Of a DNA stretch of 64,000 bases, positions 9,044 to 21,452 are shown one piece after another. Positions within the stretch are counted from its first letter, which is position 1, and the number at the start of each line of letters is the position of its first letter. This DNA is from an uncultured Hyphomicrobiales bacterium. GTDB taxonomy: Bacteria > Pseudomonadota > Alphaproteobacteria > Rhizobiales > Beijerinckiaceae. The stretch is from the NCBI GenBank assembly GCA_903825465.1, contig CAIKAR010000056.1, positions 1 through 64,000 of the forward strand, read 5' to 3'. A program made the position numbers and the translations under genes. The notes under the pieces are model-generated. The model was not told the DNA's origin. It ran no database searches and saw nothing but the letters and a program-made list of their open reading frames with translations.

Positions 9044-9953
9044 TGGCCTACGACCCCACGCGCGCCAGCCGCTCGGGCGCGAGCGACATCAAGGTCTCGT
9101 TCGAGTTTTTTCCGCCCCGGACGACGGAAATGGAAACGCAATTGTGGGAGGCGATCACGCGCCTCGCGCCGCTGCGTCCGAAATTCATGTCGATCACCTA
9201 TGGCGCGGGCGGCTCCACGCGCGAGCGCACCCACGCCACGGTCGCGCGCATCGTGAAGGAAACGCTGATCCGCCCCGCCGCGCATCTCACCTGCGTCGCG
9301 GCGAGCAGGGCCGAGATCGACGCCGTCATCCGCGGCTATTGGAACGCCGGCGTGCGGCACATCGTGGCGTTGCGCGGCGACCCCGTCGGCGGCCCGGGCG
9401 CGCGCTACGAGGCGCATCCGGAGGGCTACGCGGGATCGACCGACCTGATCGCGGGAATACGCCGCGTCGCCGACTTCGACATCACGGTGTCGGCTTATCC
9501 CGAGAGACATCCGGAGAGCGCGACGCTCGATCAGGACGTCGACGCGCTGAAGGCGAAAATCGACGCGGGCGCGAGCCGCGCGGTCACGCAGTTCTTCTTC
9601 GACAACGCGCACTATTTCCGTTTCGTCGAAAAGGCGCGCGCGCGCGGGGTGGCGATTCCAATCATCCCCGGCATCGTGCCTGTGCAGAATTTCAAGCAGA
9701 CCGCGTCCTTCGCGCAACGCGCCGGCGCGACGATTCCGGCGTGGCTGGCGCGCCGCTTCGAGGGGCTCGACGACGACCCCGCGACGCGGCGGCTGATCGC
9801 GGCGTCCGTCGCGGCGGAGCAGGCGCTCGACCTCGTCGACAACGGCGTCTCGGATTTGCATTTCTACACGATGAACAAAGCCGACCTCGTGTTCGCGATC
9901 TGCCACATGCTGGGGCTGCGCGCGCCCGCGCCGGCGACGATGGGAGCCGCCGC

Positions 9954-9957
<4 letters not shown>
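9043..9957 (+). CDS. metF: 5,10-methylenetetrahydrofolate reductase
   Basis: Reduces 5,10-methylene-THF to 5-methyl-THF with FAD, supplying the methyl donor for MetH. The 304-residue TIM-barrel protein shows the family opening SFEFFPPRT with the catalytic Glu, the [15 protein letters not shown] segment, LRGDP, and the AVTQFFFD and [12 protein letters not shown] motifs. The ATG at 9043 overlaps the stop of the regulator gene, and the gene end overlaps the metH start. This tight overlap and the shared upstream operator argue for one transcript. Confidence 0.97.
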
Positions 9958-13691
<3,734 letters not shown>

Positions 13692-13754
13692 AGGCTGGTC
13701 ACCCGCGCGCGCCTCGACTAGTGTCGCTCCGACAGATCATTGGAGGAGGCGGAA

Positions 13755-14489
13755 TTGGCGTTTTCGGCTTGGCGCGGCATCGCCGGCATCATTCATCCCA
13801 CGTTGCGTCCGGGCGCGCTCGAGGAATTCATCCGCCTGCTGCCCGAGGGCATCGGCGTGCTGCCGTTGTTCACCAACATCCGCCGCGGCACGCGCGACGA
13901 GTTCGCGACGGTCATGGGCGCCTACGAGACGCAGATCGCGCTGCTGGCGGAGCAGGGCTGCGACGCCATTCATCCCAACGGCGCCCCGCCCTTCATGGTG
14001 CATGGCCTGAAGGGCGAAGCCGAGCTGATCGCCGGCTGGGAGAGAAAATACAAGACGCCGATCTTCACCGCGGGGCAGAACCACATTTCGGCCCTGCGGG
14101 CGCTGAAGGTCAAAAGCATCGTCGGCGCGACGTATTTTCCGGGCGAAATCAACAACACCTTCGCGCAATATTTCCGCGACGCCGGCTTCGAGGTCCGTTG
14201 CATGGAGGGCATCGAGACGCCGTTCGACAAGGCGCAGGAACTGTCGGGCGAGCAGGTCTACGCCCACATCAAGAAGCACTTCCTGAAGCATGGCGGCGCC
14301 GACGCCATCTACATGCTTGGCTCGGGCTGGCGCACGCTGCACATCGTCGATCTGCTGGAGCGCGATCTCGGCGTGCCGGTTGTGCATCCCGTGCCGGCGC
14401 GCGTCTGGGAATTCCAGAAGCGGCTTCACGTCAACGAACCCCGCGCCGGATACGGGCGCCTGCTCGCCACCCTGCCGCCGTTGCCATAG
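13755..14489 (+). CDS. Asp/Glu racemase superfamily protein lacking the usual catalytic cysteines
   Basis: A 244-residue protein of the maleate isomerase / arylmalonate decarboxylase type. The start is TTG at 13755, preceded by a strong GGAGGAGG. Segments that align with the family are GVLPLFTNIRRGTRDEF, GCDAIHPNGAPPFMV, and DAIYMLGSGWRTLHIVD. At the two places where relatives carry catalytic cysteines (after DAIxxx and in the IxxC-T motif) this protein has glycine. It may therefore be a binding protein or use different chemistry. It precedes a Bug-type binding protein gene by nine bases and is probably cotranscribed, hinting at a small organic acid substrate. Confidence 0.65.
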   Translation: MAFSAWRGIAGIIHPTLRPGALEEFIRLLPEGIGVLPLFTNIRRGTRDEFATVMGAYETQIALLAEQGCDAIHPNGAPPFMVHGLKGEAELIAGWERKYKTPIFTAGQNHISALRALKVKSIVGATYFPGEINNTFAQYFRDAGFEVRCMEGIETPFDKAQELSGEQVYAHIKKHFLKHGGADAIYMLGSGWRTLHIVDLLERDLGVPVVHPVPARVWEFQKRLHVNEPRAGYGRLLATLPPLP

Positions 14490-14498
14490 GAGTTTTTC

Positions 14499-15551
14499 GT
14501 GCGCTCTGACAAATTCGCCGCGTTCGCCGCGGCTCTCGGCGGCTGCCTCGCGTTCGCGGGCGCCTGCGCCGCGCAGACTGTCGAGCAGTTCTACCACGGC
14601 AAGTCCGTCACCATGGTCGTGCCCACCTCCGCCGGCGGCAATTTCGACCTCAACGCGCGGCTCGTGGCGCGCCATCTCGGGCGCTTCATCCCGGGGCAGC
14701 CGAGCGTCGTCGTGCAGAACATGCCCGGCGCCGGCGGATTGCTCCTCGCCAACCAGTTCATGAACACGCGCGACCACGACGGCCTCACCATCGGCATCAT
14801 GGAGCGCGGCACGCCGCAGATGACCTACGAGGGCGACGCCAACGCGCGCTTCGATCCGCTGAAATTCGTCTGGTTGGGCACGATTTCGTCCTACGCCAAC
14901 GATTCCTACCTCATGCTCGTCAACGCCGACCATCCCGCGAAAACGGTCGAGGATTTGCGCAAGCCGGGAATCGTCGCGCGGCTGGGCGCCGACACGCCGG
15001 GATCGACGAACCTCACCTTCGCGATTCTGGCGCGCGACCTGTTGAAGCTGAACGTCAAGGTCGTGCGCGGCTACTCCGGCGCGGCGCAGATGTTCCTGGG
15101 CATGCAGAATGGCGAGCTCGACGGCCAGGTCGTGGGGCTCGGCTCGGTGCGCGGCGCCCAACCGGCCATGTGGAACGGCGGGAAAGTCCGTCCATTGCTG
15201 CAGTTCGGGCGGACGGAGCGCTTGCCGGAGTTGAAGGACGTGCCCATGGCCAAGGAGTTGCTGAGCGCGCCCGACGACCTCGCGCTGCTGCAATTCGCCG
15301 AACTCTCGTTCTTCATCGCGCTGCCGTTCCTCGCGCCGCCCGACGTGCCGGCCGACCGCGCGGCGGCGCTGCAAAAAGCCTTCATGGACATGACGAGAGA
15401 CCCGGCTTTTCTCGACGACGCCCACAAGGCCAACTTCGAATTGAGCCCGACGGACGGCGCGGCGGTGCGCGGCGTCGTCGAAAAGATGGCCGCGACGCCG
15501 AAGGCGGTCATCGAGCGCTATGTGCGCATCGTGCGGTCGCTGAAGGATTGA
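14499..15551 (+). CDS. Bug/TctC-type periplasmic solute-binding protein
   Basis: A 350-residue extracytoplasmic receptor of the tripartite tricarboxylate transporter (TTT) family. The GTG at 14499 follows AGGAG and yields a signal peptide ending near CAAQTVEQFY. The mature protein shows the family signatures: FYHGKSVTMVVPTSAGGNFD near the N-terminus, VVQNMPGAGGLLLANQF around residues 72-88, and a Venus-flytrap second lobe (TPGSTNLTFAILARDLL). Such proteins bind carboxylates or other small organic compounds. No tctA/tctB membrane genes lie nearby. It shares an operon with the racemase-like gene. Confidence 0.9.
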   Translation: MRSDKFAAFAAALGGCLAFAGACAAQTVEQFYHGKSVTMVVPTSAGGNFDLNARLVARHLGRFIPGQPSVVVQNMPGAGGLLLANQFMNTRDHDGLTIGIMERGTPQMTYEGDANARFDPLKFVWLGTISSYANDSYLMLVNADHPAKTVEDLRKPGIVARLGADTPGSTNLTFAILARDLLKLNVKVVRGYSGAAQMFLGMQNGELDGQVVGLGSVRGAQPAMWNGGKVRPLLQFGRTERLPELKDVPMAKELLSAPDDLALLQFAELSFFIALPFLAPPDVPADRAAALQKAFMDMTRDPAFLDDAHKANFELSPTDGAAVRGVVEKMAATPKAVIERYVRIVRSLKD

Positions 15552-15558
15552 GCGGCGC

Positions 15559-17250
15559 CTACTCCAGCGCTTCCATTCTGACGATCTCCGCGCCGTGGTT
15601 GTTGCCCGCCCACAGCGCCGGCGGGCGCGTGGAATTGTCCACGAACACCCGGCGGATGTTCGACGGGCGTGGCAGGAGGTATTCGACAGACGCGCCCGTC
15701 GCCGTGTCGAGCCGTAAAATCCGGTCGTTCGACATGTTGCCCGACCAGAGAAATCCCGCGCTGTCCTTGAAGGCGTCGTAGGGAAACGACCACGGCGTGG
15801 GGACGCGCCACTCCTCGAATTTCTCGCGCGCGATGTCGAACGAGCCGAGCCGGTCCGCCGCGAATTCCGCGAACCACAGCTTACTTCCGTCGTACATGAC
15901 CCGGCGGGGATGCGAGTTGCGCGTCGGCGTCGGGTAGAATGTCGCGCGCAGGGTTTTCGCGTCGACGCGGCCAATGCTTTCGCCGCCGAAATCCATGAAC
16001 CACAGGTTGTTGCCGGCGTCGGCGGCGAGCCCATAGGGCGTGTGCGCGGGGCCGGGCGGCGCGTTGGCGAAAGGGTCGATCAACTCGTATTTCCCCGTCG
16101 CGGCGTCGACGCGCATGATGGACTGTCTGGAGACTTCGTTTGTCCAGACCTTGCCATCGACGTTGGAGAACGCCGGCATGACCATCGATTGCTGGGTGTC
16201 GTCGGTCGCGAGCTCCGGGGGCACCGGAAACAGCTTGAATGTCTCCGTCTTTTTGTCGAAGCGCGCGAGCCCGCCCTGATACATCATCGACAGCCAGAGG
16301 CCGCCGCTGGCGTCGGGTTCGAGATCGAGCGAGCCGAGCGGCGCGTCGGGCTTCGGCGCTGGATACGAAAATTCCTTGACCGCGCCGTCGCGGGGATCGA
16401 CGCGGCCCAGGGTTTGCTCGGCGGAATTCGAGTACCAGACGAAGCCGTCGTCGTCGCGGCTGACATCGTGCGGGCCGATGACGGCGCGTGGCAGGAAATA
16501 TTCGGTGACGACGACGCGCGTCGCCGCGCCGCGCGGCCGCGGCAATGTCTTCAGCGGCCACGCCCAGTCGCCGCGCGAGCGGTTGATCGTGGCCAGGTAG
16601 GCGGCGAGATTTTGAAATTTCGCGTCGGGAATGTCGCGTGGCTTCGGCCGCCGCGGAATATCGTCGCTGCCGGACTCCGCGGCGTAATCGACCATGCGGC
16701 GAAGCGCGCCGACCCATTCGCCGGCGGTGTGCGTCGATTTCACGACGCGTTCAAGCGAGTGGCACGACGCGCAGGTCGCCAGCGCGCGCTTTTGCGAGTC
16801 GGTCCCCGGAACGCTCATAATCCATTCGGTGTTTGTGAGCTGGGAGGAGATGTCCGCCACGGCGGCGAGTTCGAGGCTGGCGGCGGCCGTGGTTCCGGCG
16901 GCCACGCGCGCGGTGGCGGCCGCGGCCACCCGATAGCCCGTCGCGCGAACGCTCAGCGCGTAGTCGCCGGACGGAAGCCGTTCGCGCGGAAACGCGAAAC
17001 GGCCTGAACCATCCGTGACCACGCTTGTGGCGATCGTCGATCCCGTCGCGCGCGCTGTGACGAGCACGCCCTCCATCGGGCCTTCGGCGGCCGACGCCGC
17101 GACGCCCGTCAGCGCGGGAGGAGCGGTCCTGTCGATGGGGGCGTCGAAATTGGCTTGTTGCGCGCGCGCTTCGCGGGCCAGCCACGCCGGCGCCGAGGCG
17201 CTGAGCGCGAGGACGACAACCGCGAGCCGCGCCGGCCTACTGCTTCTCAA
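15559..17250 (-). CDS. Secreted fusion: carboxypeptidase-regulatory-like domain, c-type haem motif, Vgb-like beta-propeller
   Basis: A 563-residue exported protein. Order: signal peptide (residues 1-30, ends AREARAQQ); a beta-sandwich of carboxypeptidase-regulatory type (about 55-130, GVLVTARATG, GRFAFPRERLPSGDY); a single c-type haem site C160-ASC-H164 in a roughly 80-residue helical stretch; and a propeller resembling streptogramin lyase Vgb (about 235-563) with repeats such as VWYSNSAEQTLGRVDP, LWLSMMYQGGLARFD, LWFMDFGGESIGRVD and LWFAEFAADRLGSFD. It overlaps the upstream gene by 14 bases. It probably acts in the periplasm in electron transfer or ligand processing; the reaction is unknown. 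Confidence 0.75.
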   Translation of the reverse strand: MRSSRPARLAVVVLALSASAPAWLAREARAQQANFDAPIDRTAPPALTGVAASAAEGPMEGVLVTARATGSTIATSVVTDGSGRFAFPRERLPSGDYALSVRATGYRVAAAATARVAAGTTAAASLELAAVADISSQLTNTEWIMSVPGTDSQKRALATCASCHSLERVVKSTHTAGEWVGALRRMVDYAAESGSDDIPRRPKPRDIPDAKFQNLAAYLATINRSRGDWAWPLKTLPRPRGAATRVVVTEYFLPRAVIGPHDVSRDDDGFVWYSNSAEQTLGRVDPRDGAVKEFSYPAPKPDAPLGSLDLEPDASGGLWLSMMYQGGLARFDKKTETFKLFPVPPELATDDTQQSMVMPAFSNVDGKVWTNEVSRQSIMRVDAATGKYELIDPFANAPPGPAHTPYGLAADAGNNLWFMDFGGESIGRVDAKTLRATFYPTPTRNSHPRRVMYDGSKLWFAEFAADRLGSFDIAREKFEEWRVPTPWSFPYDAFKDSAGFLWSGNMSNDRILRLDTATGASVEYLLPRPSNIRRVFVDNSTRPPALWAGNNHGAEIVRMEALE

Positions 17251-17647
17251 CGAGGCACGTCACCGTGATGGGGTCGCGCGGTCCAGAGCCCGACGGGGAC
17301 TTGGTGCGGGCGTAGAACTTGTAGCCGTCGCCGCTGCAGGAGAAATCGACGCCCTCGGGATCGACGCTCTTGTCGAAGCCCTTGACGTTGAAATGGCCCT
17401 GGTCGTCGGTGCGCAGAATGAGGCTCGAATTGAAGGCTTTCACGGCGATGGTGACCTTGGCGTCGCCGATTCCGCGGCCGCTGTCCTTGTCTTTCACGTC
17501 GCCGACATAGGGCGGGCCGGAATCGGAGTCGTCGTCGTCCATCGTGTCGAAGGAGCCGCCGCCGGCGCGCGCGCCGGTTGGCGCGAGCGCCGCGCCCGCG
17601 GCGAGAAGCGCGGCGAGAAAAAGGGCGTTCAGCCCGGGTTGACGCAT
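17237..17647 (-). CDS. Small secreted protein, carboxypeptidase-regulatory-like
   Basis: A 136-residue protein from the ATG at 17647, which follows GGAGGAATTTC. Residues 1-28 are a signal peptide (LFLAALLAAGAAL, cleavage near ARAGGG). An acidic linker (DTMDDDDSDSGPP) leads to a beta-rich domain of about 90 residues (YVGDVKDKDSGRGIGDAKVT, LRTDDQGHFNVKGF) similar in pattern to the carboxypeptidase-regulatory domain of the next gene. Two cysteines in the mature part (FSCSGDG, VTCLVEK) may form a disulfide. Overlap with the propeller-haem gene implies a joint periplasmic function. Confidence 0.65.
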   Translation of the reverse strand: MRQPGLNALFLAALLAAGAALAPTGARAGGGSFDTMDDDDSDSGPPYVGDVKDKDSGRGIGDAKVTIAVKAFNSSLILRTDDQGHFNVKGFDKSVDPEGVDFSCSGDGYKFYARTKSPSGSGPRDPITVTCLVEKQ

Positions 17648-17774
17648 GAAATTCCTCCGCCGGCGCGTGTCTCCGCGCGTCATTTGAACCTGAATCACGT
17701 CAGCTCGCTCGCGCGAGTATAACAATCGGCGTGAGCGGGACAACCCAGCCGCGACATGGACGCGTCGCGCGCGC

Positions 17775-18485
17775 TCAGCCGCCCCGGTTCGCGACGTTGG
17801 CCGCCGTCTGTCCATAAAGGTTTTTCAGCCGCTCCGCGTCGCTCGCCTGATGCGCTTGCAGCGGCTCGGCCCTGGCGTAGGCGCGCTTGGTCGCGGCCCG
17901 CGCTTCGATCGCCTTTACCCAGCGAAGGGCGTTGGGGAAAGCGGCGAGCACTTTTTCGTCGCGCTTCCACCCCGAGAATGTCCAGGGATAGCAGGCGAAA
18001 TCGGCGATGGAGAGATCGCCGCAAAGGAATTCGCGGTCCGCGAGCCGGCGGTCGAGCACGCCGAAGAGGCGGTCGACCTCCTTTGTGTAGCGGTCGATGG
18101 CGTAGGGGATTTTCTCCGGCGCGTTGTGGGTGAAATGGCCCTTCTGGCCGGCCATCGGCCCAAGGCCGCCGACCTGCCAGAAAACCCATTGCAGCACATC
18201 GGCGCGGCCGCGCGGGTCGCTCGGCAGAAACCGGCCGCATTTGTCGGCGAGATAGATCAGGATCGCGCCGGATTCGAAAACCGAAATCGGCGCGCCGCCA
18301 TCCGCCGGCGCGCGATCGACGATGGCGGGCATCCGGTTGTTCGGCGAAATCGCCAGAAACTCCGGCTTGAACTGATCGCCCTTGCCGATGTTCACCGGCT
18401 TGATTTCGTAGGGAAGCGCCATTTCCTCGAGCGCCCAGGTGATCTTGTGCCCGTTGGACGTGGGCCAGTAATAAAGCTCGATCAT
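17775..18485 (-). CDS. Glutathione S-transferase, YfcG/Nu-like
   Basis: A 236-residue GST starting at the ATG at 18485. MIELYYWPTSNGHKITWALE and the VNIGKGDQFKPEFLAISPNN segment are typical of the YfcG/Ure2p-like Nu class, which work as disulfide reductases using Thr/Asn rather than Cys contacts. RMPAIVDR supplies the cis-proline and VFESGAILIYLADK the glutathione ES motif; the C-terminal domain has FLCGDLSIADFACYPW. It is the last gene of the operon led by the dienelactone hydrolase, ten bases after the neighbouring GST. Confidence 0.88.
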   Translation of the reverse strand: MIELYYWPTSNGHKITWALEEMALPYEIKPVNIGKGDQFKPEFLAISPNNRMPAIVDRAPADGGAPISVFESGAILIYLADKCGRFLPSDPRGRADVLQWVFWQVGGLGPMAGQKGHFTHNAPEKIPYAIDRYTKEVDRLFGVLDRRLADREFLCGDLSIADFACYPWTFSGWKRDEKVLAAFPNALRWVKAIEARAATKRAYARAEPLQAHQASDAERLKNLYGQTAANVANRGG

Positions 18486-18495
18486 CGCGTCCTCC

Positions 18496-19191
18496 TCAGC
18501 CGACCGCGCGCGGCGACTTGCGCGCCAGTCCATCGAACAAATCGAGCATGCGCTCGCGCCACGCGTGGACGGGATCCTCGGCGGCGATCAATTCCACGGC
18601 GGAGACGCCGCGCGCCCACATGAAGACGCCGAACAGGCAATAATCCGCGAAGGCGGGGCGGCGGCCGTTGACGAAGGGCTGCTCCTTCAACAGCGCGCGG
18701 ACGGGCGACAGCGCGACGCCCAGTTGCGCCGCCGCGGCCTCGGGCGCGATCTGGAATTGTTCGAGCTTCATTCCGAGCCGCTTCTCGCGGGACTCGCGGA
18801 AATAGGGCTGGTCGCCCGGCGCGATCGCTTTGAAGAGGTCGCCGACGACGCCTTTGAGCATGGGCGTCGCCAACACGTTCTGCGCGTAGTGGCGCGTGAG
18901 GCTCGCCAGCGCGCGTCCCTGTTCGCCCTCGATCAGCGCGGGCCGGTCGGGATACGTCTTGTCGAGATACTCGGCGATGGCCCAGGAATCGTGGACGACC
19001 GTGTCGCCGTCGCGAAGCACCGGCACGAGGCCCTGGCCCGAGAAGGCGATCGCGTCCTTCTCGGTGAATCGCCACGGGATCGTCTCGACGTCGAGACCCA
19101 TGTGCGCCAGCGCCATTCTGACGCGCCAGCAATAGGGGCTGAAACGCACCGCCGGATCGGCGCCGGCGAGATCGTGCATCGCGATGCTCAA
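18496..19191 (-). CDS. Glutathione S-transferase family protein, beta-etherase (LigE)-like
   Basis: A 231-residue protein with the FSPYCWRVRMALAHMGL segment characteristic of LigE/LigF-type glutathione-dependent beta-aryl etherases and their relatives. GLVPVLRDGDTVVHDSWAIA provides the cis-proline and the ES-like motif. The annotated TTG start at 19191 overlaps the stop of DUF6295 and keeps the usual MxxxxDLAGAD opening; an ATG at 19179 is the alternative. The operon with a dienelactone hydrolase suggests a role in aromatic ether or lactone breakdown, which is inference. Confidence 0.8.
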   Translation of the reverse strand: MSIAMHDLAGADPAVRFSPYCWRVRMALAHMGLDVETIPWRFTEKDAIAFSGQGLVPVLRDGDTVVHDSWAIAEYLDKTYPDRPALIEGEQGRALASLTRHYAQNVLATPMLKGVVGDLFKAIAPGDQPYFRESREKRLGMKLEQFQIAPEAAAAQLGVALSPVRALLKEQPFVNGRRPAFADYCLFGVFMWARGVSAVELIAAEDPVHAWRERMLDLFDGLARKSPRAVG

Positions 19192-19481
19192 CGGCCCGCT
19201 CCGTCCACAAGCGACGGCTCGCGCGAGCCCAGGTGTATGGCGTCGCCGCTGTCGAGCGCGGCCTGAATCCGCGCGACGAGTTCGCGCGCGGAGTCAGCCG
19301 ACAATTCAACGGCCACGCGCTCGTGGCTGCGGGAATCGACGAAGTCGATGTTGAGCGCGTGGTCGAGCGGCACATGCGTGGGATGGTCGTAATAGACGAC
19401 GGCGGTGTCCACCGACATCCATCCCCTGCGTCCCTTCGCGCTCCCCATGATCGCTGATTTTTCGGTGATGTAGGAGCACAT
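19188..19481 (-). CDS. DUF6295 family protein
   Basis: A 97-residue protein I recognise as DUF6295: it opens with MCSYITEKSAIMGSAKG, continues with WMSVDTAVVYYDHPTHVPLD, and ends in a helix with VELSADSARELVARIQAAL. No signal peptide or membrane segment. The function is not known. The gene is embedded between a dienelactone hydrolase (9 bases upstream) and a GST (4-base overlap downstream), so it is part of that catabolic operon. Conserved His and Asp in the YYDHP region could bind a metal or a substrate, but this is a guess. Confidence 0.75.
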   Translation of the reverse strand: MCSYITEKSAIMGSAKGRRGWMSVDTAVVYYDHPTHVPLDHALNIDFVDSRSHERVAVELSADSARELVARIQAALDSGDAIHLGSREPSLVDGAGR

Positions 19482-19489
19482 GGAAGGCC

Positions 19490-20233
19490 TCAGCCGATGT
19501 TCTTGTTGAGGAAGGCGAAGACCTTGCCCCAGGCGTCCATCGCCTGTTCGGGCCGGTAGCTCGGCCGGCTCCAGTCGAAGAACGCGTGGCCCGCGCCGTC
19601 GTAGCGGTGGAACTCGTGGCGCTTGCCGAGCCCCTTCAAAATTTCCTCGGTCTTGTTGACCTGCTCGACGTCCGGCTCCTTGTCGTCGTTGCCGAATATG
19701 CCGAGGATCGGGCAATTCAAATCCTTGGCGAAATCGATGGGCGCCGTCGGCTGTTTGGCGGTAAGCGCGGCCTTGTCCTTGACCATCACGCGGCCGCCCC
19801 AGCAATCGACGGCGGCGTTGACATCCTTCAGACGGCAGGCCGCGAGGAAGGTCTGGCGGCCACCCGAGCAGTAGCCCATGACCGCGACCTTGCCGTTGGC
19901 GTTGGGCTGCGCGCGCAGGTAAGCCATCGAGCCCGAGACGTCGCCGAGCAGTTGCTCGTCGGAAACACCGCCTTCGGCGCGGGCGCGGGCGCCGATGTCG
20001 TCGGCGTCGCCTTCGCCATACGCCGCGTACAGGTTGGGCGTGATCGCCGCGAAGCCGTGATGCGCGAGGCGGCGGACGGTCTCGACGCAGACCTCGTTCC
20101 AGCCGGGGACGTGGTGAATGAAGACAACGCCCGGGAACGGGCCGTCGCCTTCGGGCCGGGCGAAATAAGCGTTCTTCTCGACGCCGTCATGACCCTTGTA
20201 CTTGATTTCCTTGCCCACAAGACCGCGATACAT
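19490..20233 (-). CDS. Dienelactone hydrolase family protein
   Basis: A 247-residue alpha/beta hydrolase. The nucleophile is Cys122 in GYCSGG, as in dienelactone hydrolases; Asp183 or Asp184 (FGNDDKEP) and His216 (GAGHAFF) complete the triad. No signal peptide. Classic members open dienelactone to maleylacetate in chlorocatechol degradation, but many act on other esters or lactones, so the substrate is open. It is the first gene of a four-gene minus-strand operon with DUF6295 and two GSTs. Confidence 0.9.
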   Translation of the reverse strand: MYRGLVGKEIKYKGHDGVEKNAYFARPEGDGPFPGVVFIHHVPGWNEVCVETVRRLAHHGFAAITPNLYAAYGEGDADDIGARARAEGGVSDEQLLGDVSGSMAYLRAQPNANGKVAVMGYCSGGRQTFLAACRLKDVNAAVDCWGGRVMVKDKAALTAKQPTAPIDFAKDLNCPILGIFGNDDKEPDVEQVNKTEEILKGLGKRHEFHRYDGAGHAFFDWSRPSYRPEQAMDAWGKVFAFLNKNIG

Positions 20234-20339
20234 GCGCCTGCTCCTCCACGGGATTGGCCGCGTTCGCGGCTCGGGCGCAGTATAGCCGCCGGCGCGGATT
20301 TATGAAGCCCCTAAACGCCTTCGCGAAAGACCGCGCCCG

Positions 20340-21386
20340 TCAGCGGCTCTGCGCCAGGATCGATTGCAGCCGGTCCGTCACGCTGGCGGGCGTCGACATC
20401 AGTTTGTCGTCGAATTCAGCCAGCGCCGCGCCCTCCATGGGCCCGTCGACGGCGAGGCGCGCGTCGGACGCGAGTTTGACGAAAGCGGGGTCGCGCACGG
20501 TCTCCATGAACGCCGCGCGCAGAATCGCGAGCCGTTCGCGCGGAACCTCGGGCGGCGCGAAATAGGGACGCGCGGCCTCCTGCCTGCCAAGCATGAACAA
20601 CAGCGCCGCCTTGTCCTCGGCGGTCCTGGCCTGTTCCATCAGCATCGGCGCGTCGCCGATCTCCGCCGAGCGCGTCAACCCATGCTGGGCGATGACGCGG
20701 AAGACGCCATCGCGCACGAGGTTCGACTGCTTGAGCTCGCTCCAACTCACCGAGAAGGTGCCGTCCACCTCGCCGCGCTGCATGGCGAGGCGCACCTCGA
20801 CCGGATCCTTGTAGCCCGCGACAATTCGGAATTTCGTGCCAAACAAGGCGTTGACAACGACGGGAAGGTCGACGCCGAGCGAGCCGGCGCTGGGGCCGCC
20901 CATGGAGACGCTTTTCGTCTTGGCCTCCTCCAGCGTGGCGATCGGAACATCCTTGCCAACGACCGCGACGTAGGGGTCTTTTGTCACGCTGCCGATCCAC
21001 GAGAATTTGCGCTCGTCGAATTTCGCCAGGTCGGGCGCGATCAGCGACATCGTCAACACCGCGTTGTGCGTGCCGGCGAACACGGTGCCGTCGCGCGCCG
21101 CGATGTTGTTGACGTAATTGGCGGCGCGCAGGCCTCCGCCGCCAGGCATGTTCTGCGCGACGATAATGGGATGGCCGGGAATATGCGCGGGCATGAATTG
21201 CGCGAGCAGGCGGGCGTAGGCGTCGTAGACCGTGCCCGGCTCGGTGCTGACGACCAGGGTCACCTGCTTGCCGCGGTAAAAGTCCGCCTCCTGCGCGCGG
21301 CATGGAAGCGTCGCCGCGACGACGCAGAACAGGACGACGGCGGCGCGCGTCCGAAGCGTGATGGACGCTCGAAGCCCGATGGACAT
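20340..21386 (-). CDS. Bug/TctC-type periplasmic solute-binding protein
   Basis: A 348-residue binding protein from the ATG at 21386 (a GTG at 21398 is an alternative). The signal peptide runs to about CRAQEADFY. Family motifs are ADFYRGKQVTLVVSTEPGTV and IIVAQNMPGGGGLRAANYV, followed by the second lobe with GPSAGSLGVDLPVVVNALF. It ends the operon cupin - hydrolase - molybdenum hydroxylase - TauD - amidohydrolase, suggesting that it captures the substrate or a related compound. No TctAB membrane partners are present. Confidence 0.9.
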   Translation of the reverse strand: MSIGLRASITLRTRAAVVLFCVVAATLPCRAQEADFYRGKQVTLVVSTEPGTVYDAYARLLAQFMPAHIPGHPIIVAQNMPGGGGLRAANYVNNIAARDGTVFAGTHNAVLTMSLIAPDLAKFDERKFSWIGSVTKDPYVAVVGKDVPIATLEEAKTKSVSMGGPSAGSLGVDLPVVVNALFGTKFRIVAGYKDPVEVRLAMQRGEVDGTFSVSWSELKQSNLVRDGVFRVIAQHGLTRSAEIGDAPMLMEQARTAEDKAALLFMLGRQEAARPYFAPPEVPRERLAILRAAFMETVRDPAFVKLASDARLAVDGPMEGAALAEFDDKLMSTPASVTDRLQSILAQSR

Positions 21387-21452
21387 GGGCGATGCCACGT
21401 TCGCTGTCCCCGTTTGTTGTTCCCCACGGCGGAAGAAGGCGGCGCGCCCCCG

